From: Cryobacterium sp. PH31-O1
GTDB taxonomy: Bacteria; Actinomycetota; Actinomycetes; Actinomycetales; Microbacteriaceae
Direction: 5' to 3'
NCBI RefSeq assembly: GCF_030063455.1
Contig: NZ_JASITB010000003.1
Location: forward strand, 327,726-391,725
Length of the DNA: 64,000 nucleotides
Part shown: in pieces, positions 44,689 to 54,575 of the stretch
How positions within the stretch are numbered: position 1 is the stretch's first letter
How the letters are laid out: each line of letters opens with the position of its first letter
Program-made: the position numbers and the translations under genes
The notes under the pieces: model-generated
Seen by the model: the letters and a program-made list of their open reading frames with translations, nothing else
What the model was told of the DNA's origin: nothing
Database searches by the model: none

Positions 44689-45330
44689 ATGAATATTGCT
44701 AAACTGACTCGACTAGCCTTCAGCGAATTTCGTCCTTCGGTGTGGCGCACATTCAGGGCGCTGCCCTACCAAGGGCGATGTGTTGTCGGCCAACGGTTTC
44801 GGCTTGTTGGGGGCAACAACATCCGCGCGACGAGAAACGCTCGCATAAAATTGGGCGTCGGGTACTACGGTTTCGTTGACAGTCGTGTGGGAGGTCTGCT
44901 TCGGATCGGCGGACGCCTTGAGGTGAATGGCACTGTTTCCGTCGCCAGCGGAAATCGCTGGGATATTGGACAGAATTCGACCATGGCTGTCGGTGACGGC
45001 ACTCATTTTTCACCGTTTGTCCTGATAATTACGTCAATAGGACTGACCGTTGGTAAAAATTGCGCAATCGGCTGGAACGTGCAGATTCTGGACGATGATT
45101 TTCACAGTCTCAGTGTAAATGGCACTCTTCCGGGGCCCACGAGCAAAGCCATCCAAATTGGCAATCGAGTCTGGATCGGGAGCCACGCGAAAATCTTCAA
45201 GGGTGTGCAGATAGCAAATGGCTGCGTTGTGGCGGGGAACGCGACGGTCACAAGAAGTTTTTCTGAGGAAAACTGTCTCATTGCGGGATCTCCTGCGACT
45301 GTAATCCGTCGCAATGTTGCGTGGCATTAG
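44689..45330 (+). CDS. Acyltransferase with left-handed beta-helix (hexapeptide repeats)
   Basis: A 213-residue sugar O-acetyltransferase-like protein. Hexapeptide turns include LTVGKNCAIGWNVQILDDD, IQIGNRVWIGSHAKIFKGVQ and IANGCVVAGNATVT; the active His is in DDDFHSL. ATG 44689 is supported by AAAGAGG; ATG 44659 would add 10 residues. It would acetylate a sugar of the repeat unit. The next 305 bases up to 45636 contain no credible gene. Confidence 0.8.
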   Translation: MNIAKLTRLAFSEFRPSVWRTFRALPYQGRCVVGQRFRLVGGNNIRATRNARIKLGVGYYGFVDSRVGGLLRIGGRLEVNGTVSVASGNRWDIGQNSTMAVGDGTHFSPFVLIITSIGLTVGKNCAIGWNVQILDDDFHSLSVNGTLPGPTSKAIQIGNRVWIGSHAKIFKGVQIANGCVVAGNATVTRSFSEENCLIAGSPATVIRRNVAWH

Positions 45331-45635
45331 TTCATGTCGGTCGAAATATCCACTCACAGCTGACCGGTACACGGACAGGATGTTGAGCAACGACTTTCGA
45401 TTGCACATCGTCGTCGGGTGGAGCGCTAAGTGGGTTGGTCGTCGCCCAAATTGGGACAAGCGTACAAGAATACCAGTTGAACCTAATCACTGCGAGCGAT
45501 ACACCACCTAGGTCAGCGCCGAACGACCCGGGGCTGACCGGTGCGCTACGGCAGAGAAATTTAAGTGCACTCGGCGGCCTTTAGCCGTCAATCCATTGAC
45601 TAGAATTGAAACACGTGGCAGGTATCGGGGGAACC

Positions 45636-46241
45636 GTGAAAGACACAAATAATGCAAATCATTCTGTGCCCGTCTTGAGCCTAAAGTCGGCCCCAGGGCA
45701 ACACGAGGCGTGGGACCGATCTCGACTCACGGTGTATTCGTGGGCAATTTTCGAACTGCTCTTTATCTCGAACCCGTGGCAGATCAGTTCACGACTCAGG
45801 GTCTTAGTGCTCCGAATGTTTGGTGCCGAAATAGGCCACGGTGTGATATTTCGGCCCAGAACGCGCGTAAAATTCCCGTGGAAGCTCCATATTGGTCAGG
45901 ATTCCTGGATCGGTGAGGGTGTTTGGTTTCACAATCAGGACCATATCTACGTCGGACACGACGTCGCAATATCCCAGGAATCATTTCTGACAACTGGTAG
46001 CCACGCCTACCGGCAGGACATGGCTCTAATCACACGCCCAATCGTAATCGAGGACGGTGTTTGGGTAACCGCGAGGTGCATTATTCTCGGCGGTGCTCAC
46101 ATCATGCGATCTGCTGTCGTTGCTCCATACAGCGTGGTGAACGGCAAAATTCCATGTAACGTAATCGTTCACGGCCCGAATAGACTAGACCGCGAAATTC
46201 GCTTTTCGATAACCACGACCGATGCACCACCCGCGGAATAA
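45636..46241 (+). CDS. WcaF-like colanic-acid-type acetyltransferase
   Basis: A 201-residue hexapeptide acetyltransferase of the WcaF/CysE-like group: WAIFELLFISNPWQISSRLR, GVIFRPRTRVKFPWKLHIG, WIGEGVWFHNQDHIYVGHD and the active-site region TGSHAYRQDMALITRPI. GTG at 45636 with GGGGG upstream; the TTG at 45606 would add 10 residues. Intact counterpart of the pseudogene at 44108. The next glycosyltransferase starts within 6 bases, so the two are likely co-transcribed. Confidence 0.85.
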   Translation: MKDTNNANHSVPVLSLKSAPGQHEAWDRSRLTVYSWAIFELLFISNPWQISSRLRVLVLRMFGAEIGHGVIFRPRTRVKFPWKLHIGQDSWIGEGVWFHNQDHIYVGHDVAISQESFLTTGSHAYRQDMALITRPIVIEDGVWVTARCIILGGAHIMRSAVVAPYSVVNGKIPCNVIVHGPNRLDREIRFSITTTDAPPAE

Positions 46242-46246
46242 GATAC

Positions 46247-47479
46247 TTGGCGACAGATCAATTGCCTGTGCCTAATCCACCGGACGTATCCCTTACCGGC
46301 CCATTCCAAATAGTTCAAATTGTCGCCGCAATATCACCAACATACGGTGGACCGTCGATCAGCTCGGTGGCACTCCATCGTGCCCTGCTGAAAAGAGGAG
46401 TCAACGCAAGACTTCTCTCAACGTCGTATCAGGACGACTCTGGCAAGAGTCTGACGTCCCAAGACGCGCTCGAGCTAACAGGGCGCGGAACTAACATATG
46501 GCTCGGAACTCCCTCGCGGCCGTTAAAGATGAAGAACAGCCTCAAGCTCCTTTACCGCGTGTTGCGTGATACTCGCAACGCCAACCTTATTCACATCGAA
46601 GGTCACTATCTTCTACCAAATGTATATGGGTACCTATTTGCACGACTGTGGCGCGTACCATATGGTCTCCAACCACACGGGGCCCTAGAAAATCAAGATC
46701 ATTGGTCCATGAGCAAAAAGGGCATCTTCAATCTTCTGATTGGCAACGCCATGATACGCCATGCTCGTTACGTAGCCTTTGCTTCAGCAAACGAGGCATC
46801 CAGCGCCTCAAGTTTTGTCCGCGCCGATCAGGCCGCTATTCGGATCCTGGGCGCGGAATTGTCCATTCCTTGCGCGCCAGTGGGTAGCGAAACCAACGAT
46901 CAAATAGATCTCGCAGCTAGGGTTGCTGCGCTCCCCCGAAACAGTTGTTTCCTGTATTTGGGCAGGCTCGCATCCGTAAAACGTCCCGACCTACTATTAA
47001 GGGCTTGGTCGAAGTCGATCGCCGCCAACTATGGTCTGCTGATAGTTGCCGGTCCCGACGGCTCGTTTACGATTGACGATCTCAGGCAATTAGCTCAATC
47101 ACTCGCCGTGGAAGATAGCGTCGTCTTCATTGGCCCCGTTGCCGGGCCCGAAAAGTCCTGGCTTTATCAGCATGCCGGTACCTTCGTAGTCTCCTCAGAA
47201 CACGAAAGTTTTGGGCTTACTATTTGTGAGTCCATGCTCGCTGGCTGCCATGTCATCGCCAATCCGGAGGTAGCGGCCTCAGTCCTACTTCACGAAGCCA
47301 ACGCCGGCGATGTGATTTCTCCCATGAACGAAGTGACGCTCGCCGCCTCCTTGAACTCCGCCTTCACCAATCAACTTCACGTCAGCCAATCGGGTGAGCG
47401 GGCACGTACGTACGCCCAGACGCATGTCACTTGGACGCCAATGGTGGAACTACTAACACATCATGCACATATACAGTGA
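46247..47479 (+). CDS. Glycosyltransferase family 4
   Basis: A 410-residue GT-B glycosyltransferase. N-terminal: IVQIVAAISPTYGGPSISSV, with PHGALENQD as the donor-proximal loop; C-terminal: FLYLGRLASVKRPDLLLRAW and the E-x7-E motif SSEHESFGLTICESML. TTG start, 5 bases after the acetyltransferase stop; the exact start is uncertain. Codon use and GC content are lower than in the housekeeping genes. It overlaps or abuts the next GT2 gene. Confidence 0.83.
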   Translation: MATDQLPVPNPPDVSLTGPFQIVQIVAAISPTYGGPSISSVALHRALLKRGVNARLLSTSYQDDSGKSLTSQDALELTGRGTNIWLGTPSRPLKMKNSLKLLYRVLRDTRNANLIHIEGHYLLPNVYGYLFARLWRVPYGLQPHGALENQDHWSMSKKGIFNLLIGNAMIRHARYVAFASANEASSASSFVRADQAAIRILGAELSIPCAPVGSETNDQIDLAARVAALPRNSCFLYLGRLASVKRPDLLLRAWSKSIAANYGLLIVAGPDGSFTIDDLRQLAQSLAVEDSVVFIGPVAGPEKSWLYQHAGTFVVSSEHESFGLTICESMLAGCHVIANPEVAASVLLHEANAGDVISPMNEVTLAASLNSAFTNQLHVSQSGERARTYAQTHVTWTPMVELLTHHAHIQ

Positions 47480-47492
47480 AAGAAGACAATTA

Positions 47493-48332
47493 GTGAAGAT
47501 TCAGGCGTCGATTATCATTCTGACAAAAAACGAAACGTTGCATATCAAACGGGCTGTTAACAGCGCCCACGATTTTGCTGAAGTCTTGGTAGTTGATTCC
47601 AGCAGCACGGACGACACCTGCAGACTTGCCGAGAATGCAGGAGCAAAGATCATCCAGTTCGATTGGAATGGGGCCTATCCAAAAAAGAAAGAATGGGCTT
47701 TAACTAAAGCAGCCTACGACTGGGTTATATATCTCGACGCGGATGAATACCTGACTGAGAGCCTCGTGGCAGAAATACGATCAACTATAAGCGCTGAAAT
47801 TTCTACCGCCTTCGAAGTCCCTTTGAAGTACTTCTGGCTGGGTAAGGAACTTCGACACGGGCATCGGGTGAGCAAACGCATCGGGATCAGGACAAGCCAA
47901 AGTACTTGGCCGCGGCCTGATGATTTAGATGTAAAGAACATGTGGGAGGTCGAAGGACACTACCAGCCAGAAGTGCTTGGTAACGTAGCAAAATTGTCAT
48001 CACCCCTTGGGCACGATGATCAAGATGGTCTCTACGACTATTTTTCTCGACACAATCGATACAGTGATTGGGAGGCTTCGATGTTAACGAAGAAAGATCA
48101 GGAGTCCCTTTCCAATAGATCATACCTAGGCAGGATCGCCGCAAACCTTCCAGCCAAATCCACTCTGTTCTTGATCTACTCCTATATATTAAGAGGTGGA
48201 TTTCTTGACGGCCGATCCGGCTGGGAATACGCCCGGGCGCTGTCCTTCTATTATTGGCAAATTGAAGTTAAGCGTCGTGAACTCACCCTGGCAGCCTCAA
48301 GTCACTCCAATTTAGACGCCGCTACTAGTTGA
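47493..48332 (+). CDS. Glycosyltransferase family 2 (WaaE/KdtX-like)
   Basis: A 279-residue GT-A enzyme: SIIILTKNETLHIKRAV, VVDSSSTDDT and the metal-binding DXD in IYLDADEYLT, then a helical C-terminal part with a hydrophobic stretch (STLFLIYSYILRGG). This resembles the KDO/heptose GT2 branch (LpsE-like) that transfers to lipid-linked glycans. GTG at 47493 has AAGAAG upstream; an ATG at 47463 in the same frame is possible. Confidence 0.82.
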   Translation: MKIQASIIILTKNETLHIKRAVNSAHDFAEVLVVDSSSTDDTCRLAENAGAKIIQFDWNGAYPKKKEWALTKAAYDWVIYLDADEYLTESLVAEIRSTISAEISTAFEVPLKYFWLGKELRHGHRVSKRIGIRTSQSTWPRPDDLDVKNMWEVEGHYQPEVLGNVAKLSSPLGHDDQDGLYDYFSRHNRYSDWEASMLTKKDQESLSNRSYLGRIAANLPAKSTLFLIYSYILRGGFLDGRSGWEYARALSFYYWQIEVKRRELTLAASSHSNLDAATS

Positions 48333-48361
48333 GAAAAGTTTAGGCAGACGAATAGTGACGT

Positions 48362-49732
48362 CTAGGCATGAGAGGATATTCTGACCTGGCTATCCGCAGG
48401 ACGGAGGACCCTCAACGCCCATAGAACGGTCAACCATCCAACCGTGAGGCTATGCGAAATCAGGCTGCCGTAGAGGGGTCCTGCTAGACCGATCTGCTGG
48501 GTCAAATAGATGCTGAGTGGAACATTTATCCCCGCCATGATCAACGCGGGAATCGCCTGTGACCATACTTTCCCAGCACCATTCAGCAGAAAACTAAACT
48601 GCATCATGGCAAAGTTGTATGTGTTCCAGACTGCGAAGGCAAGAAAGAGATCCCAAGATGGGGAAATTGAGGAACCTACCCAAATTGGGACTAGCGACGG
48701 GCCCAATAACACGGCCAGGCCAGCTGCAACAACAAACAGCGTCATAGTTATCGAAAAAGTATGCCAAAATTTCCGACGCACCCATTCTTTATCATCCTCA
48801 GCTAGCGCATGAGCTACCGATGCCCACATCTGCTGCAGACCACCAGCAAACAATTGAATAAGGGACGAAAATATGCGCGTCAGAACAGCAAAGACAGCGG
48901 CACCCGCTGAGCCCAGAACGTATGCAACAACGAGAATATCCGTTTGATAAGCAATCGCTCCGGCGATTCCCATAACGAGAAATGGCAAACCTCTTAGGAC
49001 CATATTCAAAGCCCCCGAAAAACTTAGCAGACTCCACTTCGGTAGAACATACCTTTTATGCCGAATAAATAGGTAGATTGTCACAGCAAAATTGGTAATA
49101 CCAGGCACACCCACGAATATGAGAACAAAGTAACTGAGCGACAGATCGAACGAGACACCTATCGCGACTAAAACGAGCACCATCACCCCGCTGACTAGAT
49201 TTACTATGCCAGTCAATAGTCCAAATTGTAAGGACAGAGCTATCCGCGGTCCCACGTTGAATGGAAGCGTCACGCCAGTCGCAACCACGTACAATAACAG
49301 GGAAAGTCTGATCTCAGTTGCATTCACGCCTGGAGCGTCAAAGAGTAGTTCACTCGGCAAGTTTAGAACAATGGGACAACCTAAAACTACGACCAGTCCA
49401 CCAATTACTGATAAGGCAGCATATGAATTTGTGACCGCAGTGCGCATATCGCGGACCGTCCTGCGCGCATACGACCGGGCAAGGTCACTCACGAGAGATC
49501 CGCCAATGCCGAAGTCAAGAAACCCAAATAGACCAGTTAGCCCCACAATGATTGCCACTACGCCGTAGGCGTTAGCGCCCAAGTGTCTAGTCGCAGCCCC
49601 AATCGCGGCGAGACCGAGCAGAATTGTTAGTACTTTTGCGCCAGCACCGGACACGAACGCCCGCCGAATTGCCATATCTCGAATATTTTCACTGGGACGC
49701 GGGCATCGAATAGACCGTCGAGATGCCATCAT
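48362..49732 (-). CDS. Polysaccharide flippase, Wzx-like
   Basis: A 456-residue MATE/Wzx-type membrane protein with about 14 spans (first: VLTILLGLAAIGAATRHLG; others: LVVVLGCPIVL, VMVLVLVAIGVSF, TVGWLTVLWALRVL). It would flip undecaprenyl-linked repeat units. Its ATG overlaps the TGA of the upstream glycosyltransferase (ATGA), so translation is coupled. A later ATG at 49675 gives a more usual N-terminus (MAIRRAFVSGAG). Confidence 0.85.
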   Translation of the reverse strand: MMASRRSIRCPRPSENIRDMAIRRAFVSGAGAKVLTILLGLAAIGAATRHLGANAYGVVAIIVGLTGLFGFLDFGIGGSLVSDLARSYARRTVRDMRTAVTNSYAALSVIGGLVVVLGCPIVLNLPSELLFDAPGVNATEIRLSLLLYVVATGVTLPFNVGPRIALSLQFGLLTGIVNLVSGVMVLVLVAIGVSFDLSLSYFVLIFVGVPGITNFAVTIYLFIRHKRYVLPKWSLLSFSGALNMVLRGLPFLVMGIAGAIAYQTDILVVAYVLGSAGAAVFAVLTRIFSSLIQLFAGGLQQMWASVAHALAEDDKEWVRRKFWHTFSITMTLFVVAAGLAVLLGPSLVPIWVGSSISPSWDLFLAFAVWNTYNFAMMQFSFLLNGAGKVWSQAIPALIMAGINVPLSIYLTQQIGLAGPLYGSLISHSLTVGWLTVLWALRVLRPADSQVRISSHA

Positions 49733-50814
49733 CCAAGGACCTGTTGATACGCATTCCTTGTGAGTTCGGCCGTCTTCTGCCAGCTGAATTCAGCCACCCG
49801 ATTCAGCCCGAGTGCCTGGAGAACCTGAGTGCGTTCAGCGTGATCAACCACTGACAACATTTCCGCTGCTAGGGCACGCTCGTCGCCACGCGGAAAGACC
49901 CGTGCGGCGTCACCGGCAACCTCGAGCAACGCTGGGGCGTTCGAAATAACGATTGGACAACTGCACGCGAGCGCTTCAAGGATTGGAAGACCGAAACCCT
50001 CGTAGAACGAAGGGTAGACAAACACTGTTGCGCGTCGATATATCGTCGCAAGATCTGCATCCGTGGGGCTGCAGTGAAGAAAATTTTTCCCGAGATTCAA
50101 AGCACGAATTTGCTGCCGTTCCAAGTTATCCAGCGGATTGCCACCCACGAGAACTAATCCAACATCTAGGTCTTCACGAAGCAGAGCAAAGGCTTTGAGG
50201 AACACATCGAATCCTTTGTACGAAAATCGCGCGCCCACAAAGAGTACAAAGGTACGTGGGGTCTCCAACATCGAGGTAACAGTTGGAAGTTCCCCAAGAA
50301 AGGGATCTCCCACGGCGAGTGGCGTTACGAAGATTGGAGCGGATATTTTCGGGAAGTATGACAACAGATCATTCTTCGTGGTTTCTGAAACGCACAAAAT
50401 TGCATCAGCCTCAGTGACCTGCTGGGCCTTGTACTTATGCGCATCGCCGAGTGCAAACTTGTCTGGCAAAATTTCCGGTGACATATCATGGACCGTCATG
50501 ACTCTCTTATGGCCCTTAGCCAAATGGCGAGAATTGTAGTATGTGGAATGGACTAGGTCAGGTCTCAGGCGCGGACTCCGCGCGAGACCATTGGCAAATG
50601 ACAATATTCGTGGTCGATTTAGAATGTTGATCGGGAACGGTCTCGAGCCGAGCGCATCGTGGGCGCCCGAAGTCTTCGAAAAGACCGGCAAGCCGGTAAC
50701 TTCTACGTTGTAGCACGCGTTGGATCGAAACTCACGTACCAACCAAGCGAAGTAAGAACTAATTCCCCCACGAACTTGACTTACGAATATCTGATCGTCA
50801 AATTTGACGCGCAT
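49729..50814 (-). CDS. Glycosyltransferase family 4
   Basis: A 361-residue GT-B enzyme resembling mannosyl/glucosyl transferases of capsule clusters: HSTYYNSRHLAKGHKRVMTVHDMSPEIL, the loop VLFVGARFSYKGFDVFLKAF and the E-x7-E motif PSFYEGFGLPILEALA. N-terminal GGISSYFAWLVREF fits the acceptor side. Coupled to the flippase. GC content low, consistent with the surrounding island. Confidence 0.87.
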   Translation of the reverse strand: MRVKFDDQIFVSQVRGGISSYFAWLVREFRSNACYNVEVTGLPVFSKTSGAHDALGSRPFPINILNRPRILSFANGLARSPRLRPDLVHSTYYNSRHLAKGHKRVMTVHDMSPEILPDKFALGDAHKYKAQQVTEADAILCVSETTKNDLLSYFPKISAPIFVTPLAVGDPFLGELPTVTSMLETPRTFVLFVGARFSYKGFDVFLKAFALLREDLDVGLVLVGGNPLDNLERQQIRALNLGKNFLHCSPTDADLATIYRRATVFVYPSFYEGFGLPILEALACSCPIVISNAPALLEVAGDAARVFPRGDERALAAEMLSVVDHAERTQVLQALGLNRVAEFSWQKTAELTRNAYQQVLG

Positions 50815-50881
50815 GAGTCCTCGAACTCCTCACTCTTGTTCATATTTGACCTCAACTAATAGCATGATCCGATTTTTGATT

Positions 50882-50923
50882 ATTGAGTTGGCGTATATGG
50901 GGTGATCATACGAAAAACTCAAT
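50882..50923. promoter_or_regulatory. Nested inverted repeat between two glycosyltransferase genes
   Basis: ATTGAGTT (50882) and AACTCAAT (50916) form an outer pair and GTAT/ATAC an inner pair around ATGGGGTGATC. It lies in the 206-base gap upstream of the GT4 gene; it could be a terminator for the GT2 gene or an operator. No other feature seen. Confidence 0.35.
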
Positions 50924-51020
50924 CACTGAACCCGTCGGGCCAGAGCCTTGAGTAACACTTATATTCTATTGCACAGAGCCATTCGGACATAAGCGCGGCG
51001 GGCAAATGCTACCTTTCGTC

Positions 51021-51827
51021 TCATACATTGGAAAACCTGTTTCGTGTATCCCGATACATCTTCGTTTGTCTCAATCGATGAGTTCCCGCCGTAAGCGCAT
51101 GCCTGAAGGTCTCGCCGCCGGATGCGAGGAGGAGCCATCGGTCTCCGATAAGAGAACGGCGAGCCTTACGCGCTTCCCAAAAAAAACTCCATGGGGCCGA
51201 TGAAGTTTTTGTTCCCGGATGAATTCGTAAAGCCCCAATTTGACACGTCATACGAGTACCGCGAAAGCTTTCCATACTCCATAACCTCAGGTACAATTCG
51301 TAGTCCATGCAATACTGGTATTCTTTTGAAAATCCTCCGGCACGATTGAGGTCACATCGACGAACAAAGAATGAACCGCTAAAAACCCCACAACCTTTCA
51401 GAGCCAGGGTCTTGAGAGATATTTCCGGCACATTCTTACGGTAGATGACCGAGCCTTCGGCATCAATTACGCTGAAATTGCCATATAGTGCGTTCATGCC
51501 GGCGTCTGAATCAGCTGCGCTTCGGATTGAGTTCAACGCCCCATCAAAATACACATCATCGGCGTTGAGCCATCCGACCCAGTCGTTGCTTGCGCGAAGA
51601 AGTGCTTTATTCAGCGCGTCTGCCTGCCCTTCGTCCGGCTCGCTTACGATTTTCACCCGGGAGTCATCAAGCTTCATAACGTCAGCTAGCCAACCATCAG
51701 TCGAATTCCCATCTTGGATAACTATCTCATCCGCCGGGCCAAGTTGCTGGAGGACACTTTCAACTGCCTGAATTCCGTACTGGCCTGGATTGTAGGACGG
51801 CATAAGAATAGAAATAGCCACGTTCAC
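51021..51827 (-). CDS. Glycosyltransferase family 2
   Basis: A 268-residue GT-A transferase: VAISILMPSYNPGQYG, EIVIQDGNSTDGW and the DXD region WVGWLNADDVYFD; AIRSLRS-type C-terminal helices follow, with GSFFVRRCDL typical of the WcaA-like group. GTG at 51827 has GGAG at good spacing and matches the family N-terminus; ATG at 51851 or 51860 would add residues. It ends near an unassigned low-GC gap. Confidence 0.83.
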   Translation of the reverse strand: MNVAISILMPSYNPGQYGIQAVESVLQQLGPADEIVIQDGNSTDGWLADVMKLDDSRVKIVSEPDEGQADALNKALLRASNDWVGWLNADDVYFDGALNSIRSAADSDAGMNALYGNFSVIDAEGSVIYRKNVPEISLKTLALKGCGVFSGSFFVRRCDLNRAGGFSKEYQYCMDYELYLRLWSMESFRGTRMTCQIGALRIHPGTKTSSAPWSFFWEARKARRSLIGDRWLLLASGGETFRHALTAGTHRLRQTKMYRDTRNRFSNV

Positions 51828-51918
51828 GAGTTTCTCCATAGGTTTGTTCATGCAAAACACCGGTGGACCCGTGGATTGCGGTTCTTTGAACTCCAGAAAT
51901 TGATTTACTTCCTTGGTG

Positions 51919-53235
51919 CTAACGTATTGGTCTTCTCATCGCTGACGCCTCGATGAATCTGGCAGATTGAACCGGAAGAGACCTCTGTATCGAGTAGATG
52001 GACCATGCGATCGTTGCCGCAGTTAAAAAGCGAGCCGACCCACCGAACGGAGAGAACGCCATATTCCAGAGGAGCATCAACGTGAGGAACCCTGGCAGAA
52101 CCCATTTATGCTCTAGAGACGCCACCACTACTGAGAATCCGCGAATTATCACCTGCGAGATGTATATCCATACTGCCAGTCCCAGAACGCCAGCACTTAT
52201 CCATGCGCCCATGATCGTGGAGTGAACGGGCAGGTTGCCTTCCGCCCGCTCCTGCGTTGCAAGTTCGCTCAAGCCAATACTCGCGAGACTCATTCTTGCT
52301 TGGTCAGATATTTGTCTGGATATCTCCGCAGCGGGGCCGTAGCCCAACAATGGACTGTTCAGTGCAGCGGGAATGCTGTAGAAGATCTCGTTTCTACCCC
52401 CCAACAACATGACTAGGGCTGATCCTCCACCCTGCATGCGAGATCGAACTTCCGCTGATGCTCCGAGAATTCCAGCATTTGCAAGCCCTGTATACACCAT
52501 CGACAGCAGGGTCCCGACGGAAACAGCGATGATTATCACAGTGATTAGGAAGCGTGTCCGGTCACTGCGCGATCGAAGTCTTTTCTGAAAAGCTAAGCGA
52601 GCAATGTCAACGCAGAGAACAATGACTACTATCAGGGCCATGGATCGAAAGTCACCAAGGATGTTGATCGCTGCCAGGACGGCGAGGACAACCCACCGCA
52701 AAAGGAAGTTCCGCAGCCGCGATGCAATCCAGACCGCTAGAAGTGTCACTGGGACTGCGTAGCCGAACTTCCAAGGGGATGCGCTAAAAAATATTCCTGG
52801 TTGGACAATACATGCAAGCAGATATCCAAGGGCAACGCCCATAAACAGGTTGCGGAAATCCGATTCTGAGGCGCACAGATTTAAGATGAATTGAATGCTT
52901 AGAAGTAAGAATAGTACAGCAGAAAAGTCGGTTACGAATGATGAAATGTCTGCTTGATTCCATAGGGAACTGAGCATCAGCCCGAAGCCCCATAAAATGA
53001 TAAGCAATGTCGTGAGTCGAAGTTCTTTCGAACAGAACCTATTTCGTGTAAGCAAAACCGAAACGAACAGGACGATAACGACGATTTCCGCCAAATAGAG
53101 CTGTCCAAAGACAGGGATGTAGAAGGCTGAAAGAAGGCCGAGGATAAAGGGCCCTGTGCGACGTGTTTGGAATCGCTCCAGTTTCGCCCCCCTATTGGTT
53201 GTCTTCATGGTTCGAAGCTGATCGATTTGCATCAA
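51919..53235 (-). CDS. O-antigen ligase / polymerase-like membrane protein
   Basis: A 438-residue protein with about 11 membrane spans (FILGLLSAFYIPVFGQLYLAEIVVIVL, FSAVLFLLLSIQFILNL and others) and a large loop near residues 270-345 containing GGRNEIFYSIPAALNSPLLGYGPAAEI, a hallmark of the Wzy/WaaL fold. It would polymerise or transfer the repeat unit outside the membrane. Start at 53235 or ATG 53208 (MKTTNRG). Last known step in the Wzx/Wzy pathway; no Wzz/BY-kinase gene is visible in the window. Confidence 0.82.
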   Translation of the reverse strand: MMQIDQLRTMKTTNRGAKLERFQTRRTGPFILGLLSAFYIPVFGQLYLAEIVVIVLFVSVLLTRNRFCSKELRLTTLLIILWGFGLMLSSLWNQADISSFVTDFSAVLFLLLSIQFILNLCASESDFRNLFMGVALGYLLACIVQPGIFFSASPWKFGYAVPVTLLAVWIASRLRNFLLRWVVLAVLAAINILGDFRSMALIVVIVLCVDIARLAFQKRLRSRSDRTRFLITVIIIAVSVGTLLSMVYTGLANAGILGASAEVRSRMQGGGSALVMLLGGRNEIFYSIPAALNSPLLGYGPAAEISRQISDQARMSLASIGLSELATQERAEGNLPVHSTIMGAWISAGVLGLAVWIYISQVIIRGFSVVVASLEHKWVLPGFLTLMLLWNMAFSPFGGSARFLTAATIAWSIYSIQRSLPVQSARFIEASAMRRPIR

Positions 53236-53441
53236 TCCTGCAATCCTGAAACTTTGATTTTTCCTGACCCCCTCCAGTATCTTAGGTCAAAAATTCCAGG
53301 TGAGCGCCCAACCGTTGAGATGACTTCTCCCGGACCCTAGACGTCACGTCTTCGGGTTACGCCGAATGTTTCACGTCGGTCCATCTGAAGTCCTTTGGCC
53401 ACACTCGCTTCCAAACTGGGTCATGTCTGGACATGGGCCGA

Positions 53442-54575
53442 CTAGTCGGCCGAGCGCAGCACGGCACTTATGCGCACCGCCAATTTGGCAGCCCGACCTC
53501 GAAGAAATGCTGTGAGAGGACGCTCAAGGAGTCGAAAAAACAAGAAACCTGACGCCAGCCCAACTACCATGCACGCAAGAAAGATCACGTCTGCCGGTAC
53601 GTTATACGGAAGCCGCCTCAACAAAAAAGTTACGCAAGCTAAAGCCGGGACGTGAATTAGATAGACGGAATATGAAGCGTCACCCAGACTGGCACAGAGC
53701 CTTGAGAACCGCCCAGCCCGCTGCCAATCGAATGCAAGAACCGCGGCAAAGATGAAGAACGTCGGTACGCCCCAAAGAATGACTCGATCAAGGCTCATGG
53801 AGCCATCCATTATAGATTCCATCTTTGCCATAGGAATGTCCCCAGACACGGCCACCGGAATCAACGCCGCTATGCTCACGACCCCGGCACAAGCCCAAAA
53901 CCATTTGTATTGGATTAGGAGCCCACGCTTCCAAATCACGTAAGCGAGGATTCCTAGCGTGAACTCTAAGAGGATTGGGTTTGTAAACCACCGGACCAAG
54001 AACGGTGCCCCTGTGAAGAGTTGACCTAAGGCAACCATGACGACCATCGCCACACCAAGCCATCCGATTTTCCGAGACAAGCCAGAAGAAACTGTTATGG
54101 CTACAAGTAGGTAAAACGAAACCTCAAATGATAGCGTCCAGCCGAGATATAAGACGGGAACGCTGTACTCGGCTGAATCTAGCCATGGGACGAACGAAAT
54201 AGCGTTGAAGAGCGCGAGTCCTGTCGGCGGCATGTTCTGAAATATGGCGATTGGCAACATTATCAAACTTGCGATTATGTAGGGCGGGGCCACGCGGACC
54301 CACCGCATGCCAAGAAAGCCAGCAGCTGGCCCTACTCCCGACCTGTCAGCAACTGCGTAAGCCATGACGAATCCGCTGATTATGAAGAACAGGTCGACGC
54401 CGATGGCCCCGAATTCATCGAAGTTGAATACATCGCGCAGAGTGAACCAACCCGTAGACGTATCGGCTGCGATGCCGATGGCGTGGGTGGCTAGGACCAG
54501 AGTCGCTGCCACGCCTCGCATGCTTTGAATGCTGGAGATCCGTGGCCTGGGTATTCCGTTGTGTCTGGTAATCAT
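53442..54575 (-). CDS. Acyltransferase 3 family (OafA/YrhL-like)
   Basis: A 377-residue integral membrane acyltransferase with about 10 spans that O-acylates surface sugars. The family motif RGVAATLVLATHA with the essential His, ISGFVMAY and a loop VRWFTNPILLEF are present. Start at ATG 54575 with AGGGGGA upstream; an upstream start at 54620 is less likely. Ends the exopolysaccharide block. Confidence 0.87.
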   Translation of the reverse strand: MITRHNGIPRPRISSIQSMRGVAATLVLATHAIGIAADTSTGWFTLRDVFNFDEFGAIGVDLFFIISGFVMAYAVADRSGVGPAAGFLGMRWVRVAPPYIIASLIMLPIAIFQNMPPTGLALFNAISFVPWLDSAEYSVPVLYLGWTLSFEVSFYLLVAITVSSGLSRKIGWLGVAMVVMVALGQLFTGAPFLVRWFTNPILLEFTLGILAYVIWKRGLLIQYKWFWACAGVVSIAALIPVAVSGDIPMAKMESIMDGSMSLDRVILWGVPTFFIFAAVLAFDWQRAGRFSRLCASLGDASYSVYLIHVPALACVTFLLRRLPYNVPADVIFLACMVVGLASGFLFFRLLERPLTAFLRGRAAKLAVRISAVLRSAD

